DNA of 64,000 nucleotides, from the NCBI RefSeq assembly GCF_002127225.1, contig NZ_NFUR01000005.1:1-64000 (forward strand), given 5' to 3'. The stretch is from Sphingomonas sp. IBVSS2 (GTDB lineage Bacteria; Pseudomonadota; Alphaproteobacteria; Sphingomonadales; Sphingomonadaceae). A program made the translations under genes and the position numbers. The notes under the pieces were generated by a model that saw only the letters and a program-made list of their open reading frames with translations, was not told the origin of the DNA and made no database searches. Shown piece by piece: positions 6,744-16,098 of this stretch. Each line of letters begins with the position of its first letter. Within the stretch, counting starts at the first letter, position 1.

Positions 6744-8435
6744 ATGTCGATGCGCCTTCTCGTCCGGCTCCTTGCCAGCTCGCTCCTCCTGGTCCCCGGC
6801 ATCGCATCGGCGCGTGCCGCCGATCCCGTGGGCGAGGTCGACAAGCTGCTTGCTCCGTGGAGCAAGCCGGACGCGCCGGGATGTGCCGTGTCGGTCGCGC
6901 GCGACGGGCAGCTGCTCCATGCACGCGGCTATGGCGCCGCCAATGTCGAGGCGGGCATCGCCAATACGCCCGACACGGCCTTCCACATCGCCTCGCTCTC
7001 CAAGCAGTTCACTGCCTTCGCGGTGCTGCTCCTCCAGGCGGAGGGCAAGCTCGCGCTTGCCGACGACGTGCGCAAATATGTCCCCGAGCTGCACCGTTTC
7101 GCGCGGCCGATCACGCTCGCCCAGCTCATGCATCACAGCAGCGGGCTGCGCGACCAGCTGAGCCTGTTCTGGCTGCAGGGCCGGCGCGGCGAGGACAGCA
7201 TCACGCAGCAGGACGCATTGCGGGTGATCTTCGGCCAGCGCGAGCTCAACTTCGCGCCCGGCACCGCTTTCGGCTATTCCAACTCGAACTACACGCTGCT
7301 CGCGCTGGTGGTCGAGCGCGTCTCGGGCAGGTCCTTTGCCGACTTTCTCGCGGAGCGCGTGTTCCGGCCGCTCGGCATGGATCATAGCTATGTCGTCGAC
7401 GACTATCACCGCATGCGTGCCGGCCAGGCGATGCCCTATGCGCCCGGCGGGAAGGAGGATGCCCCCGGCGTGAGGCCGCCGGAGCGCCGCTTCCTCCCCT
7501 ATGCCACCTATGGCTCGACTGGTATCCGCTCGACCGCGGCGGACCTCGCCCGCTGGGCGCGCAACTTCGCCGAGCCGGGCGTGGGCACGAAGGCGGTCAT
7601 CACGGAGATGCTGAAGGCCGATCCCGTCACCGGCTATGGCGGCGGGCTCCATATCGGCCGCCATCGCGGTGCGCCGATCACGGGGCACAGCGGCATCGAT
7701 CCCGGGTTCGTCGGCCATTTCCTGGTGATGCCGGAGCAGCGCCTGTCGGTCGCGCTGATCTGCAATGTCGAGGGCGAGGATCCGGCGGCGTTGGCACGCA
7801 GGATTGCCGATCTCTACCTGGGGAAGGCTCCCGCCGATCCCGCCCCGCGCCCCGAAGTCGCGCTGGCCCCGGCGGAACTGCTGCGCCTCGCCGGCAAGTA
7901 TCGCGATCCGCTCGGCGCCGGCTTCCTGATCGAGGCGCGGGAAGGCAGGCTCTGGATGCAGGGTTTCGATCCGATGATTCCGCACGGCGCGGGCGCCTTC
8001 AGCATGAAGAGCGCGCCGGTCGCGATCCGCTTCTCGGGCGAGGTTCCGGCGCGGACGCTGACGATCGACGGCCCCGGCGGCCTCCTGGTGGCGACACGCT
8101 ATGTCCGGCAGCCGGCGACGGCGCTCACGCCCGCGCGCATGGGCGATTATCTCGGCACTTATTACAGCCCCGAGCTCGCCATCCTGGTGACGGTCGAGCG
8201 GCGCAGCGACGCGCTCTGGATCGTGGGGCCGGGCTGGGAGAGCCGGATCAGCCAGCCGCCCGAGAAGTATCGCGAGCGCGATACGTTCGATACCGACACG
8301 GTCACCGGCACGGTCCGCTTCCACCGCGACGTGCGAGGCAAAGTGACCGAGTTGCGCAGCACCAATGGCCGCATCGTCAACCTGCGCTTTCTGCGCGTGA
8401 CGGGCCTGCCTCGGCTCGGCGCGGTTGGGGGTTGA
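6744..8435 (+). CDS. Serine hydrolase of the beta-lactamase/penicillin-binding fold
   Basis: A 563-residue exported protein. The signal peptide (1-25) is followed by a class-C beta-lactamase/DD-peptidase-type catalytic domain. The active-site SxxK is S84-L-S-K87, the second motif YSN lies at 178-180, and the third is replaced by GHSG near residue 316. A C-terminal domain of about 190 residues (370-560) resembles the lipocalin-like tail often fused to these hydrolases. No Shine-Dalgarno sequence precedes either ATG (6744 or 6750), so the message may be leaderless. A BlaI-like operator lies immediately upstream. Peptidoglycan-fragment or D-amino-acid ester/peptide hydrolysis is the family expectation; lactamase activity cannot be assumed. 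Confidence 0.88.
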   Translation: MSMRLLVRLLASSLLLVPGIASARAADPVGEVDKLLAPWSKPDAPGCAVSVARDGQLLHARGYGAANVEAGIANTPDTAFHIASLSKQFTAFAVLLLQAEGKLALADDVRKYVPELHRFARPITLAQLMHHSSGLRDQLSLFWLQGRRGEDSITQQDALRVIFGQRELNFAPGTAFGYSNSNYTLLALVVERVSGRSFADFLAERVFRPLGMDHSYVVDDYHRMRAGQAMPYAPGGKEDAPGVRPPERRFLPYATYGSTGIRSTAADLARWARNFAEPGVGTKAVITEMLKADPVTGYGGGLHIGRHRGAPITGHSGIDPGFVGHFLVMPEQRLSVALICNVEGEDPAALARRIADLYLGKAPADPAPRPEVALAPAELLRLAGKYRDPLGAGFLIEAREGRLWMQGFDPMIPHGAGAFSMKSAPVAIRFSGEVPARTLTIDGPGGLLVATRYVRQPATALTPARMGDYLGTYYSPELAILVTVERRSDALWIVGPGWESRISQPPEKYRERDTFDTDTVTGTVRFHRDVRGKVTELRSTNGRIVNLRFLRVTGLPRLGAVGG

Positions 8436-8499
8436 GCGGAGCCGCCCGCTCCGATAATCGCGCCCCTTTCCGAACCAGATTCTTCCAGGAGCTTCCACC

Positions 8500-8736
8500 T
8501 TGTCCGATTCGATTTCCGCCGAGCAACTGCGCCTTCTCATCGAGCGGATCGAGCGGCTCGAGGAAGAGAAGAAGGGCATCGCTGACGACATCAAGGACGT
8601 CTATGGCGAAGCCAAGGCGACCGGCTTCGACGTGAAGACGATGCGCTCGATCGTCCGCCTGCGGAAGATGGAGAAGCATCATCGCGACGAGGCGGAGATG
8701 CTGCTCGAGACCTACAAGCAGGCGCTCGGCATCTAA
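8500..8736 (+). CDS. gapR: GapR-type nucleoid-associated protein (DUF2312)
   Basis: A 78-residue, largely helical protein of the DUF2312 family, typified by Caulobacter GapR. GapR binds overtwisted AT-rich DNA ahead of replication forks and helps topoisomerases. The sequence is a long amphipathic coiled coil ([20 protein letters not shown]) followed by a basic helix with [10 protein letters not shown]. The start is a TTG at 8500, supported by AGGAG 8 bases upstream and by the conserved N-terminus. It follows the serine hydrolase by 64 bp and precedes yebC. The gene is widespread and usually essential in alphaproteobacteria. Confidence 0.9.
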   Translation: MSDSISAEQLRLLIERIERLEEEKKGIADDIKDVYGEAKATGFDVKTMRSIVRLRKMEKHHRDEAEMLLETYKQALGI

Positions 8737-8743
8737 GGCCGGT

Positions 8744-8790
8744 ATCGTCCCCGGCGCCTCGGCTCGGATCCGGGGCCGCCGGGGGACGAT
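8744..8790. repeat. Intergenic palindrome after gapR
   Basis: Arms ATCGTCCCCGGCG (8744-8756) and CGCCGGGGGACGAT (8777-8790) pair with a single extra G. A smaller palindrome, CGGATCCG, lies in the loop. The element starts 8 bp after the gapR stop and may terminate its transcript. Its composition resembles the short dispersed palindromes also seen at 31173 and 37246. Confidence 0.55.
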
Positions 8791-8861
8791 GTTCGGGCAA
8801 GCATTGCCCATGGCCCCGCGCCTGGCCTAAAGCCGCGCGATCAGTTTCATACGAGAGCGCA

Positions 8862-9605
8862 ATGGCAGGCCATTCCAAATTCAAGAACATCATGCACCGC
8901 AAGGGCGCGCAGGATAAGAAGCGCTCGAGCATGTTCTCCAAGCTCAGCCGCGAAATCACCGTCGCCGCCAAGATGGGCTTGCCCGATCCCGACATGAACC
9001 CGCGCCTGCGCGCCGCGATCGCCGCGGCCAAGGCACAGTCGATGCCGAAGGACAATATCCAGCGCTCGATCGACAAGGCGAGCAAGGGCGACGGCGAGAA
9101 TTACGAAGAGATCCGCTACGAGGGCTTCGGCCCGGGCGGCGTCTCGCTGATCATCGAGGCGTTGACCGACAATCGCAACCGCACCGCCACCAACGTGCGC
9201 ACCGCGGTCTCGAAGAATGGCGGCAATCTCGGCACCGCCGGCTCGGTGAGCCACGGCTTCGACCGGATGGGCCTGATCAACTATCCGGCCAAGGCCGGCG
9301 ACGCCGAGAAGGTGTTCGAGGCCGCGCTCGAGGCGGGGGCCGAGGACGTGGCCAGCTCCGAGGAGGGCCATGAGATCTGGACCGCGCAGGAAGCGCTCCA
9401 CGAAGTCGCCAGGGCGCTGGAGCCGGTGCTCGGCGAGGCCGAGGGCGCCAAGCTCGCCTGGCGGCCCCAGACCATGGTCGATGTCGGCGAGGAGGACGCG
9501 GCCAAGCTGTTCAAGCTGATCGATGCGCTCGACGATGACGACGACGTCCAGACGGTGTGGGGGAATTACGAAGTCTCGGACGATGTGATGGAGAGGCTGG
9601 GCTGA
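8862..9605 (+). CDS. yebC: YebC/PmpR-family probable transcriptional/translation regulator
   Basis: A 247-residue protein of the YebC/PmpR/TACO1 family. It begins with the invariant [18 protein letters not shown] and has the conserved [17 protein letters not shown] block. The acidic, three-domain C-terminal half contains [14 protein letters not shown]. Family members were described as DNA-binding regulators; more recent work links them to relief of ribosome stalling. Placement immediately upstream of ruvC is a conserved arrangement in many bacteria and supports the assignment. A large inverted-repeat element separates it from ruvC here. Confidence 0.95.
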   Translation: MAGHSKFKNIMHRKGAQDKKRSSMFSKLSREITVAAKMGLPDPDMNPRLRAAIAAAKAQSMPKDNIQRSIDKASKGDGENYEEIRYEGFGPGGVSLIIEALTDNRNRTATNVRTAVSKNGGNLGTAGSVSHGFDRMGLINYPAKAGDAEKVFEAALEAGAEDVASSEEGHEIWTAQEALHEVARALEPVLGEAEGAKLAWRPQTMVDVGEEDAAKLFKLIDALDDDDDVQTVWGNYEVSDDVMERLG

Positions 9606-9610
9606 GATTG

Positions 9611-9836
9611 TTTCACGCGAAGGCGCGAAGCCGCGAAGATTGTCGGTTCGCACGGAGGCGCGGAGGCGCGGAGAGCGCTTGTCGCGCCGGCGGCCCTGAA
9701 ATCCGCGACGGTGTCGTACACATGGAGCACCGGGTTATTCCGGCGCTTCGCGCGAGCGCAGCAATCTCCATGCCTCCGCGCCTCCGCGCGAACCACTCTC
9801 TGGCACCTTCGCGCCTTTGCGCCTTCGCGTGCAAAA
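9611..9836. repeat. 226-bp inverted-repeat element between yebC and ruvC
   Basis: The left arm (about 9611-9677) contains a series of GAAGGCGC-like units followed by GGAGGCGC units. The right arm (about 9768-9835) is its imperfect reverse complement, with the same two blocks in mirrored order: CCTCCGCG units, then TTCGCGCC/TTTGCGCC units. The arms are about 67 bp each and the internal spacer about 90 bp. The spacer also carries a partial GCGCT/AGCGC pairing. The right arm ends about 5 bp before the ruvC ATG. There is no transposase; it looks like a non-coding palindromic repeat or MITE-like insertion. Confidence 0.7.
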
Positions 9837-9840
9837 ACCG

Positions 9841-10329
9841 ATGATCGTCCTCGGCCTCGACCCCGGCCTCGGCACCACCGGCTGGGGGCTGATCCGCGCC
9901 GAGGGCAATCGCCTGTCGCACCTCGCCAACGGACGGCTGAAGACCGATACCCGGGCGCCGCTGCCGCGCCGGCTCGCGCATCTCGACGCCATGCTGGCCG
10001 CGCTGATCGCCGATCACGGGCCCGAGGCGGCGGCGGTGGAGGAGGTGTTCGTCAATTCCAACGCCCAATCGACGCTCAAGCTCGGCCAGGCGCGCGGCGT
10101 GGTGTTGTGCGCGGCGGCGCGGACCGGCATCGATGTCGGCGAGTACAAGCCGAGCACGGTCAAGAAGTCGGTGGTCGGCATGGGCAATGCCGAGAAGGCG
10201 CAGGTGCATGCGATGGTGCAGGTGCTGCTGCCCGGCGTGAAGATCGCCGGGCCCGATGCCGCCGACGCGCTGGCGGTCGCCATCTGCCACGCCCACCATC
10301 TGGCGAGCGCGCGCTTCGGGTTGCGTTAG
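9841..10329 (+). CDS. ruvC: Holliday-junction endonuclease RuvC
   Basis: A 162-residue nuclease that cuts Holliday junctions during recombinational repair, together with the RuvAB branch-migration motor. Catalytic acidic residues are all visible: D7 ([13 protein letters not shown]), E67/E68 (AAVEEVF), and D139 and D142 in GPDAADALA. The DNA-contact segment TLKLGQARG is present. The ATG at 9841 fits the conserved N-terminus; TTG 9817 and GTG 9829 are in-frame alternatives inside the repeat. No ribosome-binding site is seen, because the upstream repeat abuts the start. The stop overlaps the convergent membrane gene by 4 bp. Confidence 0.95.
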   Translation: MIVLGLDPGLGTTGWGLIRAEGNRLSHLANGRLKTDTRAPLPRRLAHLDAMLAALIADHGPEAAAVEEVFVNSNAQSTLKLGQARGVVLCAAARTGIDVGEYKPSTVKKSVVGMGNAEKAQVHAMVQVLLPGVKIAGPDAADALAVAICHAHHLASARFGLR

Positions 10330-10769
10330 GCGGCCAGCGCGAAAGCCGGTCCGTCCTCGTCGTCGTTGGAGGCGTGCATCACCGGCCGGGCGCGGCGCGC
10401 GCGCCTTGCCCGTCCGGCCATCGGCAGCCGTGCGGCGATCCAGTGGCGCGCGGTGCCGAAGCGCAGCGTCGACGCCGCCATTGCCGCCACCGCCAGCGCT
10501 TCGACGATCGAGGCGATCTCGAACATCGAGATCCAGCCGGCGATCTCGGGCATCGCCATGGCGAAGAGCCTGAGGCCATCCTCCTCGAGGAACCAGAAAC
10601 AGAGCAGCGCAATCGCGCCGAGGATCAGCCAGGTGATCACGGCACCCCGCCGGATCTGCGCCAGCCGCGCCGCCGGCCATTCGACGAGCGCGTGGCGCAT
10701 CTGGCGGCCGGCCGGCGTGTTCCCCGCCAGGAGCAGGGTGAGCCATAGCCCCAGAAGCGCGACGATCAT
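10326..10769 (-). CDS. Small membrane protein of unknown function
   Basis: A 147-residue protein with predicted membrane helices at about 2-16 ([12 protein letters not shown]), 44-62 ([18 protein letters not shown]) and 75-100. These are followed by an Arg-rich segment (about 105-130) and an acidic tail containing DDEDG. A strong purine-rich ribosome site (GGGAGGGAGAA) precedes the ATG at 10769. I recognise no family. It is inserted, on the opposite strand, between ruvC and ruvA, which are adjacent in many other genomes. Its stop overlaps that of ruvC by 4 bp. Confidence 0.7.
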   Translation of the reverse strand: MIVALLGLWLTLLLAGNTPAGRQMRHALVEWPAARLAQIRRGAVITWLILGAIALLCFWFLEEDGLRLFAMAMPEIAGWISMFEIASIVEALAVAAMAASTLRFGTARHWIAARLPMAGRARRARRARPVMHASNDDEDGPAFALAA

Positions 10770-10859
10770 TTCTCCCTCCCCCGTTTCCGCACGCGACTTG
10801 GGGAGCCGTGCGGCAGCGTGCCAGGGGCGCCGGGTGATTTCGCTTTCCTAGGCTCGCAT

Positions 10860-10874
10860 GTTCCGCTTATGTAC
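10860..10874. promoter_or_regulatory. LexA-box candidate upstream of ruvA
   Basis: GTTC-N7-GTAC at 10860-10874 matches the alphaproteobacterial LexA operator GTTC-N7-GTTC at seven of eight fixed positions. It lies 115 bp before the ruvA start, in a 220-bp gap between divergent genes. ruv genes are SOS-induced in several bacteria, which makes the position plausible. The single mismatch and the distance keep this tentative. Confidence 0.4.
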
Positions 10875-10989
10875 CACACATGCGCACGCGTCTCCTTTCC
10901 AGCTCCGCCTGCCTGCCATTCGCCGGATGTCGTGCGCGGCGGGGGAGGCGTAGCGTGAACCGGGCACACTTCCACGCGAGGGATCGGGC

Positions 10990-11589
10990 ATGATCGTGCA
11001 CCTGAAGGGCCGGCTGGAGGCGACGGGCGCCGACCATGTCGTGATCGACGTCAACGGCGTCGGCTATCTCGCCGGGGCGTCGGGCAGGACGATCACCGCG
11101 CTGGGCGCCACCGGCGGATTGGTCACGCTCCACACCGAGATGCTGGTGAGCGAGGATTCGATCCGGCTGATGGGCTTCGCCACCGCGAGCGAGCGCGACT
11201 GGTTCCGCCTGCTCACCAGCGTGCAGGGCGTCGGCGCCAAGGTGGCGCTCGCGATCCTTTCGATCCTGTCGCCCGAGGAAGTGCAGACTGCCGTGGCGCG
11301 TGCCGATTCGGCGATGATCGCGCGGGCGAACGGGGTGGGTCCCAAGCTTGCCCAGCGCATCGTCAACGAACTCAAGGACAAGGCCGGCGGCGTGGCGCTC
11401 GGCAGCGGTGGCACTCCGGGCGTGGCGGCGGCGGGTGGCGCCGCGCAGGATGCGATCTCGGCGATGCTCAACCTGGGTTTCAAGCCGGCCGAGGCGAGCG
11501 CCGCGGTCAACGCCGCCGCCGACGAGCTGGGCGCCGGTGCGACGCTGGACGCGCTGGTGCGGCTGGCGCTGCGCAAGGCGGCGAAATGA
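10990..11589 (+). CDS. ruvA: Holliday-junction branch-migration subunit RuvA
   Basis: A 199-residue protein forming the tetramer that binds four-way junctions and loads RuvB hexamers. Three domains are seen. The N-terminal OB fold (1-63) starts MIVHLKGRL. The tandem helix-hairpin-helix domain (about 64-140) includes [13 protein letters not shown] and [13 protein letters not shown]. After an Ala/Gly-rich linker comes the C-terminal three-helix domain (about 155-199), with [11 protein letters not shown], which contacts RuvB. Its TGA overlaps the ATG of the GFA gene (ATGA). ruvB follows about 2.3 kb later rather than immediately. Confidence 0.95.
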   Translation: MIVHLKGRLEATGADHVVIDVNGVGYLAGASGRTITALGATGGLVTLHTEMLVSEDSIRLMGFATASERDWFRLLTSVQGVGAKVALAILSILSPEEVQTAVARADSAMIARANGVGPKLAQRIVNELKDKAGGVALGSGGTPGVAAAGGAAQDAISAMLNLGFKPAEASAAVNAAADELGAGATLDALVRLALRKAAK

Positions 11590-11984
11590 CGCGCCGAACC
11601 GCCGCCTGTCGCTGCGGGCAGCTCCGCGCCGAATGTACGGGCGAGCCGGTGCGCGTTTCGGTCTGCCATTGCCTGAACTGCAAGCAGCGCAGCGGATCGG
11701 CCTTCGCGGTGCAGGCGCGCTTTCCGGCGGGGCAGGTGACGATCACCGGCCGTTCGACCGAATGGATCGCCGCGTCGGAGAGCGGCGGGCTGCCGGCCAG
11801 CTTTCACTTCTGCCCGATCTGCGGCGGCAATGTCTGGTACAGCGGCGGCGGCATCCCGGACGCGATCGCGATCCCCGTCGGCCATTTCGCGGACCCCGGT
11901 TTCCCGGCACCCACCGTCTCGGTGTACGAGGAGCGACAATGCCCCTGGCTCGAGATCATCGGCCCGGTCGAGCATCATGGCTGA
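11586..11984 (+). CDS. GFA-family zinc protein
   Basis: A 132-residue protein of the glutathione-dependent formaldehyde-activating enzyme (GFA)-like family. Zinc-binding cysteines follow the family pattern: C8-x-C10, the cluster C27-H-C29-x-x-C32, and C76-x-x-C79. Most family members are not proven to act on formaldehyde and have unknown substrates. It is translationally coupled to ruvA by a 4-bp overlap. Its last 29 bp overlap the end of the convergent 2-hydroxyacid dehydrogenase gene. Confidence 0.88.
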   Translation: MTRRTAACRCGQLRAECTGEPVRVSVCHCLNCKQRSGSAFAVQARFPAGQVTITGRSTEWIAASESGGLPASFHFCPICGGNVWYSGGGIPDAIAIPVGHFADPGFPAPTVSVYEERQCPWLEIIGPVEHHG

Positions 11985-12885
11985 GCGGCCGGACCAGGGG
12001 CGTCGGCACGGGGTGCCCCGCGAAATGCGCATCGAGATTGGCGAGCACCAGGTCGCGCATTTCGGCTCGGCCTTCCTCGGTCGCGCTGCCCTGATGCGGG
12101 GCGAGCACGACGTTGTCGAGCGCGCGCAACGCCTCGGGCACCTCCGGTTCCTGCGCGAACACGTCGAGCCCCGCGCCGGCGATGCGCTTCTCCGCCAGCG
12201 CCGCGATCAGCGCGTCCTGGTCGATCAGGCTGCCGCGGGCGATGTTGATCAGCACGCCGCCGGGCCCCAGCCGGTCGAGCACCCCGGCATCGACGATGCG
12301 ATCGGTTTCCAGGCCGCCCGGCGCGGCGAGGATCAGCACCTCGCTCGCCTCGGCCAGCGCGGCGATGCCGGGCACGAAGCGCCACGGCGCCGGCTTTTCG
12401 GCGCGGGCGGTGTAGAGAAGCGCGCCGGCAAAGGGCGCGGCACGCAGCGCGATGGCGTGGCCGATCCGGCCCAGCCCGAAAATGCCGATGCGGCGTCCGC
12501 TGGCCCGGCGGCCGAGCGGCGCGGCCCAGCCCCCGCCGCGCACCAGCGCGTCGTTCGCGGCCACGCGTCGCTGCACCGCCAGCATCAGCGCGATCGCCTG
12601 GTCGGCGACGTCCTCGGTCAGAACGCCCGGCGTGGTGGTGACGCGGATGCCGCGGGCGTCGAGAGCGTCCAGGTCGAGCCGGTCATGGCCGACGCCGTGG
12701 ATCGCGACGATCTCCAGCGCGGGCAGGCGGGCGAGCAGCGCGGCATCGATCTCCATCGCACCGCCGCCCACCACGGCGCGGATGCCGGGCGGCGGATCGC
12801 CTTCGTGCAGCGTGAATCGTTCGGCGAGCGCCGTGCGCAGCGGCGCGGGAACGGGCGTTGCGAGCAGCAGGTCCGGGCGCGCCAT
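11956..12885 (-). CDS. D-2-hydroxyacid dehydrogenase (NAD(P)-dependent)
   Basis: A 309-residue oxidoreductase interconverting a 2-keto acid and the D-2-hydroxy acid, similar to glyoxylate/hydroxypyruvate reductases. The nucleotide-binding motif is IGIFGLGRIG (about 132-141). The conserved arginine lies in NIARGSLID, the glutamate in the FAQEPEVP stretch, and the catalytic histidine in APHQGSAT. Length is normal for the family. The gene is on the minus strand, breaking up the ruv cluster, and overlaps the GFA gene by 29 bp. The precise substrate cannot be assigned. Confidence 0.88.
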   Translation of the reverse strand: MARPDLLLATPVPAPLRTALAERFTLHEGDPPPGIRAVVGGGAMEIDAALLARLPALEIVAIHGVGHDRLDLDALDARGIRVTTTPGVLTEDVADQAIALMLAVQRRVAANDALVRGGGWAAPLGRRASGRRIGIFGLGRIGHAIALRAAPFAGALLYTARAEKPAPWRFVPGIAALAEASEVLILAAPGGLETDRIVDAGVLDRLGPGGVLINIARGSLIDQDALIAALAEKRIAGAGLDVFAQEPEVPEALRALDNVVLAPHQGSATEEGRAEMRDLVLANLDAHFAGHPVPTPLVRPLSHDARPGR

Positions 12886-12930
12886 GTGCCTGCTCTAGCG
12901 GCGTCGGCACGAGAGGAATAGGGCAGGGCC

Positions 12931-13485
12931 ATGGAAATCGAAGTCAGCGCCGAGGCCAAGGACAAGTCGCTCAACCGGAACGTGGCGATCACGGTGGTGG
13001 TGCTTTCGGTGTTCATGGGCGTGTGCGGAATCAAGGACGGCAACATCGTCCAGGCGATGCAGCAGGCCCAGTCCGATTCGGTCGACAAGTGGAACCAGTA
13101 TCAGGCGGCCAGGACCAAGCTGCACGTCGCCGAGGCCAGCCGCCTCCAGATCGCCCTGCTGGCCGATCCGAAGCGCGCCGCGCCGGTGCTCGCCGGGCTC
13201 GACCGCGACATCGCGAAATACAAGGCGGAGGCGCCCGGCCTGGCCGCCGATGCGAAGGCGCGGAGCGACCTCTACGATGCGCTGAACGTGCATGACGACC
13301 AGTTCGACGCGAGCGACGCCTCGGTCGCCACCGCCATCTCGATCGCCGCCGTCGCCGCGCTGGTGGAGAGCGGCTGGCTGCTCTGGGCGGCCTGGGGCTT
13401 CGGCGCCTTCGGCGTATTCATGGGGCTGTGCGGGTTTCTGGGCTGGAGCTTCCATCCGGCGCTGCTGAGCGGGTTGCTGGGATGA
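12931..13485 (+). CDS. DUF4337 membrane protein
   Basis: A 184-residue protein with one N-terminal membrane helix (about 19-36, VAITVVVLSVFMGVCGI). A soluble, charged central region contains DKWNQYQAARTKLHVAEASR, and a C-terminal pair of hydrophobic helices runs from about 133 to 183. This matches the DUF4337 layout. The family is widespread in Gram-negative bacteria and has no established function. Its TGA overlaps the ATG of the next gene (ATGA), which in turn overlaps ruvB, so this three-gene run is tightly coupled. Confidence 0.8.
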   Translation: MEIEVSAEAKDKSLNRNVAITVVVLSVFMGVCGIKDGNIVQAMQQAQSDSVDKWNQYQAARTKLHVAEASRLQIALLADPKRAAPVLAGLDRDIAKYKAEAPGLAADAKARSDLYDALNVHDDQFDASDASVATAISIAAVAALVESGWLLWAAWGFGAFGVFMGLCGFLGWSFHPALLSGLLG

Positions 13486-13886
13486 GCAAGGTCGATCATC
13501 CCTTCGTCCCGGGATGGCAGGGTGAGGCTGGCTGGGCCGCTCCCGGCGAACCGCCTTCGTCGTTCCTGTCGTTCGAGGCGGGCGACCTGGGCGCGCCCTT
13601 CCGCATCGCGCATGGGCGGGACATGATGTTCGATCACGGCGCGCTCGTGCAGGACTATAATTTCCTCGATTATTTCTTCGGCGACCCTGCCACGCCGGTG
13701 CGTGCGCGGCATTATCTGGGCGAGCGCGGCGTGGCAGTCTATCTTCCCGGCTTGCCGGAGGATGCGACCCTGGCGCAGGCGCGTGCAGCTTTCCCCGAAG
13801 ATGTCCTTCGCTACCTCCAGCGGCGCTTCGACGCGGTCGAGGTGTTGACCGGCGAGGGATATTGCGAGCTTTGGGCGACAGCATGA
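13482..13886 (+). CDS. Conserved hypothetical protein coupled to ruvB
   Basis: A 134-residue soluble protein without recognisable motifs. It is rich in aromatic and acidic residues ([19 protein letters not shown]) and ends with a helix and strand ([21 protein letters not shown]). Both ends overlap neighbours by 4 bp: its ATG with the DUF4337 stop and its TGA with the ruvB ATG. Translation of ruvB is therefore likely coupled to it. No signal peptide or membrane segment is seen. I do not recognise a family. Confidence 0.75.
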   Translation: MSKVDHPFVPGWQGEAGWAAPGEPPSSFLSFEAGDLGAPFRIAHGRDMMFDHGALVQDYNFLDYFFGDPATPVRARHYLGERGVAVYLPGLPEDATLAQARAAFPEDVLRYLQRRFDAVEVLTGEGYCELWATA

Positions 13887-14905
13887 CCGATTCCGATCGC
13901 CTCCTCTCCTCCGCCCGCCGCATCGACGATGTCGATGCCGCGCTGCGCCCCAAGAGCCTCGACGAGTTCGTCGGCCAGCGGGCGGCGCGCGAGAATCTGC
14001 GCGTGTTCATCGATGCGGCCCGGTCGCGCGGCGAGGCGCTGGATCATGTGCTGTTCTTCGGCCCGCCGGGGCTGGGCAAGACCACGCTCGCCCAGATCAT
14101 CGCGCGCGAGATGGGCGTGGGGTTCCGCGCCACTTCGGGTCCCGTGATCGCCAAGTCGGGCGATCTCGCGGCGCTGCTCACGAATCTCGAGGATGGCGAC
14201 GTGCTGTTCATCGACGAGATCCACCGGTTGAATCCCGCGGTCGAGGAAGTGCTCTATCCGGCGATGGAGGACCGGGCGCTGGATCTCATGATCGGCGAGG
14301 GGCCGTCGGCGCGCAGCGTGCGGATCGATCTGCCGCGCTTCACCCTGGTCGGCGCCACCACCCGCCAGGGGCTGCTCACCCAGCCGCTGCGCGACCGGTT
14401 CGGCATCCCGGTGCGCCTCAATTTCTATGCGGTCGACGAGCTGGAGCGCGTGGTCGCCCGCGCCGCCCGCCTGCTCGACCTGCACGTCGCCCCCGACGGC
14501 GCGCACGAGATCGCGCGGCGTTCGCGCGGCACGCCGCGCATCGCCGGGCGGCTGCTCCGCCGGGTGCGCGACTTCGCCAATGTGCTGGGCGAGGAGATCG
14601 TGCACGCCAGGGTGGCGGACCAGTCGCTCACTCGGCTCGAAGTCGATGCGCTGGGGCTCGACGCGATGGACCGGCGCTACCTCACCATGATCGCCGACAT
14701 CTACAAGGGCGGCCCGGTGGGGGTGGAGACGCTGGCGGCCGGGCTCAGCGAGCCGCGCGACACGATCGAGGAAGTGATCGAGCCCTATCTGATCCAGATC
14801 GGGATGATCGCCCGAACGGCGCGGGGACGCTGCCTCAATGCGGCGGGATGGAAGCATCTCGGGCTCACGCCTCCGTCCACCGCGCAGGAAGGGCTGTTCG
14901 ACTGA
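13883..14905 (+). CDS. ruvB: Holliday-junction branch-migration ATPase RuvB
   Basis: A 340-residue AAA+ motor that drives branch migration with RuvA. Walker A is GPPGLGKTT (60-68) and Walker [10 protein letters not shown] (107-115). Sensor I is in [10 protein letters not shown], the arginine finger region in PLRDRFG, and the C-terminal winged helix carries the [17 protein letters not shown] segment. Length is standard. The ATG at 13883 overlaps the preceding TGA and matches the usual N-terminus. It is followed 45 bp later by ybgC and the tol-pal operon, a conserved sphingomonad order. Confidence 0.97.
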   Translation: MTDSDRLLSSARRIDDVDAALRPKSLDEFVGQRAARENLRVFIDAARSRGEALDHVLFFGPPGLGKTTLAQIIAREMGVGFRATSGPVIAKSGDLAALLTNLEDGDVLFIDEIHRLNPAVEEVLYPAMEDRALDLMIGEGPSARSVRIDLPRFTLVGATTRQGLLTQPLRDRFGIPVRLNFYAVDELERVVARAARLLDLHVAPDGAHEIARRSRGTPRIAGRLLRRVRDFANVLGEEIVHARVADQSLTRLEVDALGLDAMDRRYLTMIADIYKGGPVGVETLAAGLSEPRDTIEEVIEPYLIQIGMIARTARGRCLNAAGWKHLGLTPPSTAQEGLFD

Positions 14906-14950
14906 GGCAAGGGGTTCCCCCGGCGGAATCGCTGGGTTAGGTGCCGGGCC

Positions 14951-15397
14951 ATGGACGCACCCTTTGCCCCTGGCCGCTTCGCGGGCCTCGAGCATCATTT
15001 CGTCCTGCGTGTCTATTTCGAGGACACCGATCTGAGCGGGGTGGTCTATCACGCCAACTATCTCAGGTTCATGGAGCGGGCCCGCTCGGATATGCTGGCG
15101 CTTGCCGGCATCGACCAGCGCGCGGCGCTCGAAGCGGGCGAGGGCGCCTATGCGCTGCGCGAGGCGAACATCCGTTACCGGGCGCCGGCGCGCCTGGGCG
15201 ACGAACTGGTGGTGGTCAGCCGGCTGGTCCGGCTGCGCCCCGCCGCAGTGGACATTCATCAACGAGTCATGCGCGACGTTACCATAGTGGCCGAAGCGGA
15301 GATCGAGGCGGTGTTCGTCGCCCCGTCCGGCCGTCCGCGCCGCCAGCCGGCGGCGTGGATGGACCGTTTCACACCGCTGCTCTTCAAGGGGACCTGA
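14951..15397 (+). CDS. ybgC: Tol-Pal-associated acyl-CoA thioesterase YbgC
   Basis: A 148-residue hot-dog-fold thioesterase. The family signature with the catalytic aspartate is RVYFEDTDLSGVVYHANYL (residues 20-38). The conserved RFMERARSDML follows. YbgC hydrolyses short- or medium-chain acyl-CoA or acyl-ACP species and is regularly the first gene of the tol-pal cluster. Here it precedes tolQ by 7 bp, so it is part of the same transcript. Confidence 0.94.
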   Translation: MDAPFAPGRFAGLEHHFVLRVYFEDTDLSGVVYHANYLRFMERARSDMLALAGIDQRAALEAGEGAYALREANIRYRAPARLGDELVVVSRLVRLRPAAVDIHQRVMRDVTIVAEAEIEAVFVAPSGRPRRQPAAWMDRFTPLLFKGT

Positions 15398-15404
15398 ACC
15401 GATC

Positions 15405-16094
<690 letters not shown>

Positions 16095-16098
16095 GCCG

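Noticed and set aside
9817..9840. An upstream TTG or GTG start for ruvC
   Set aside because: It would add residues coded by the inverted repeat before the conserved N-terminus MIVLGLDPG.
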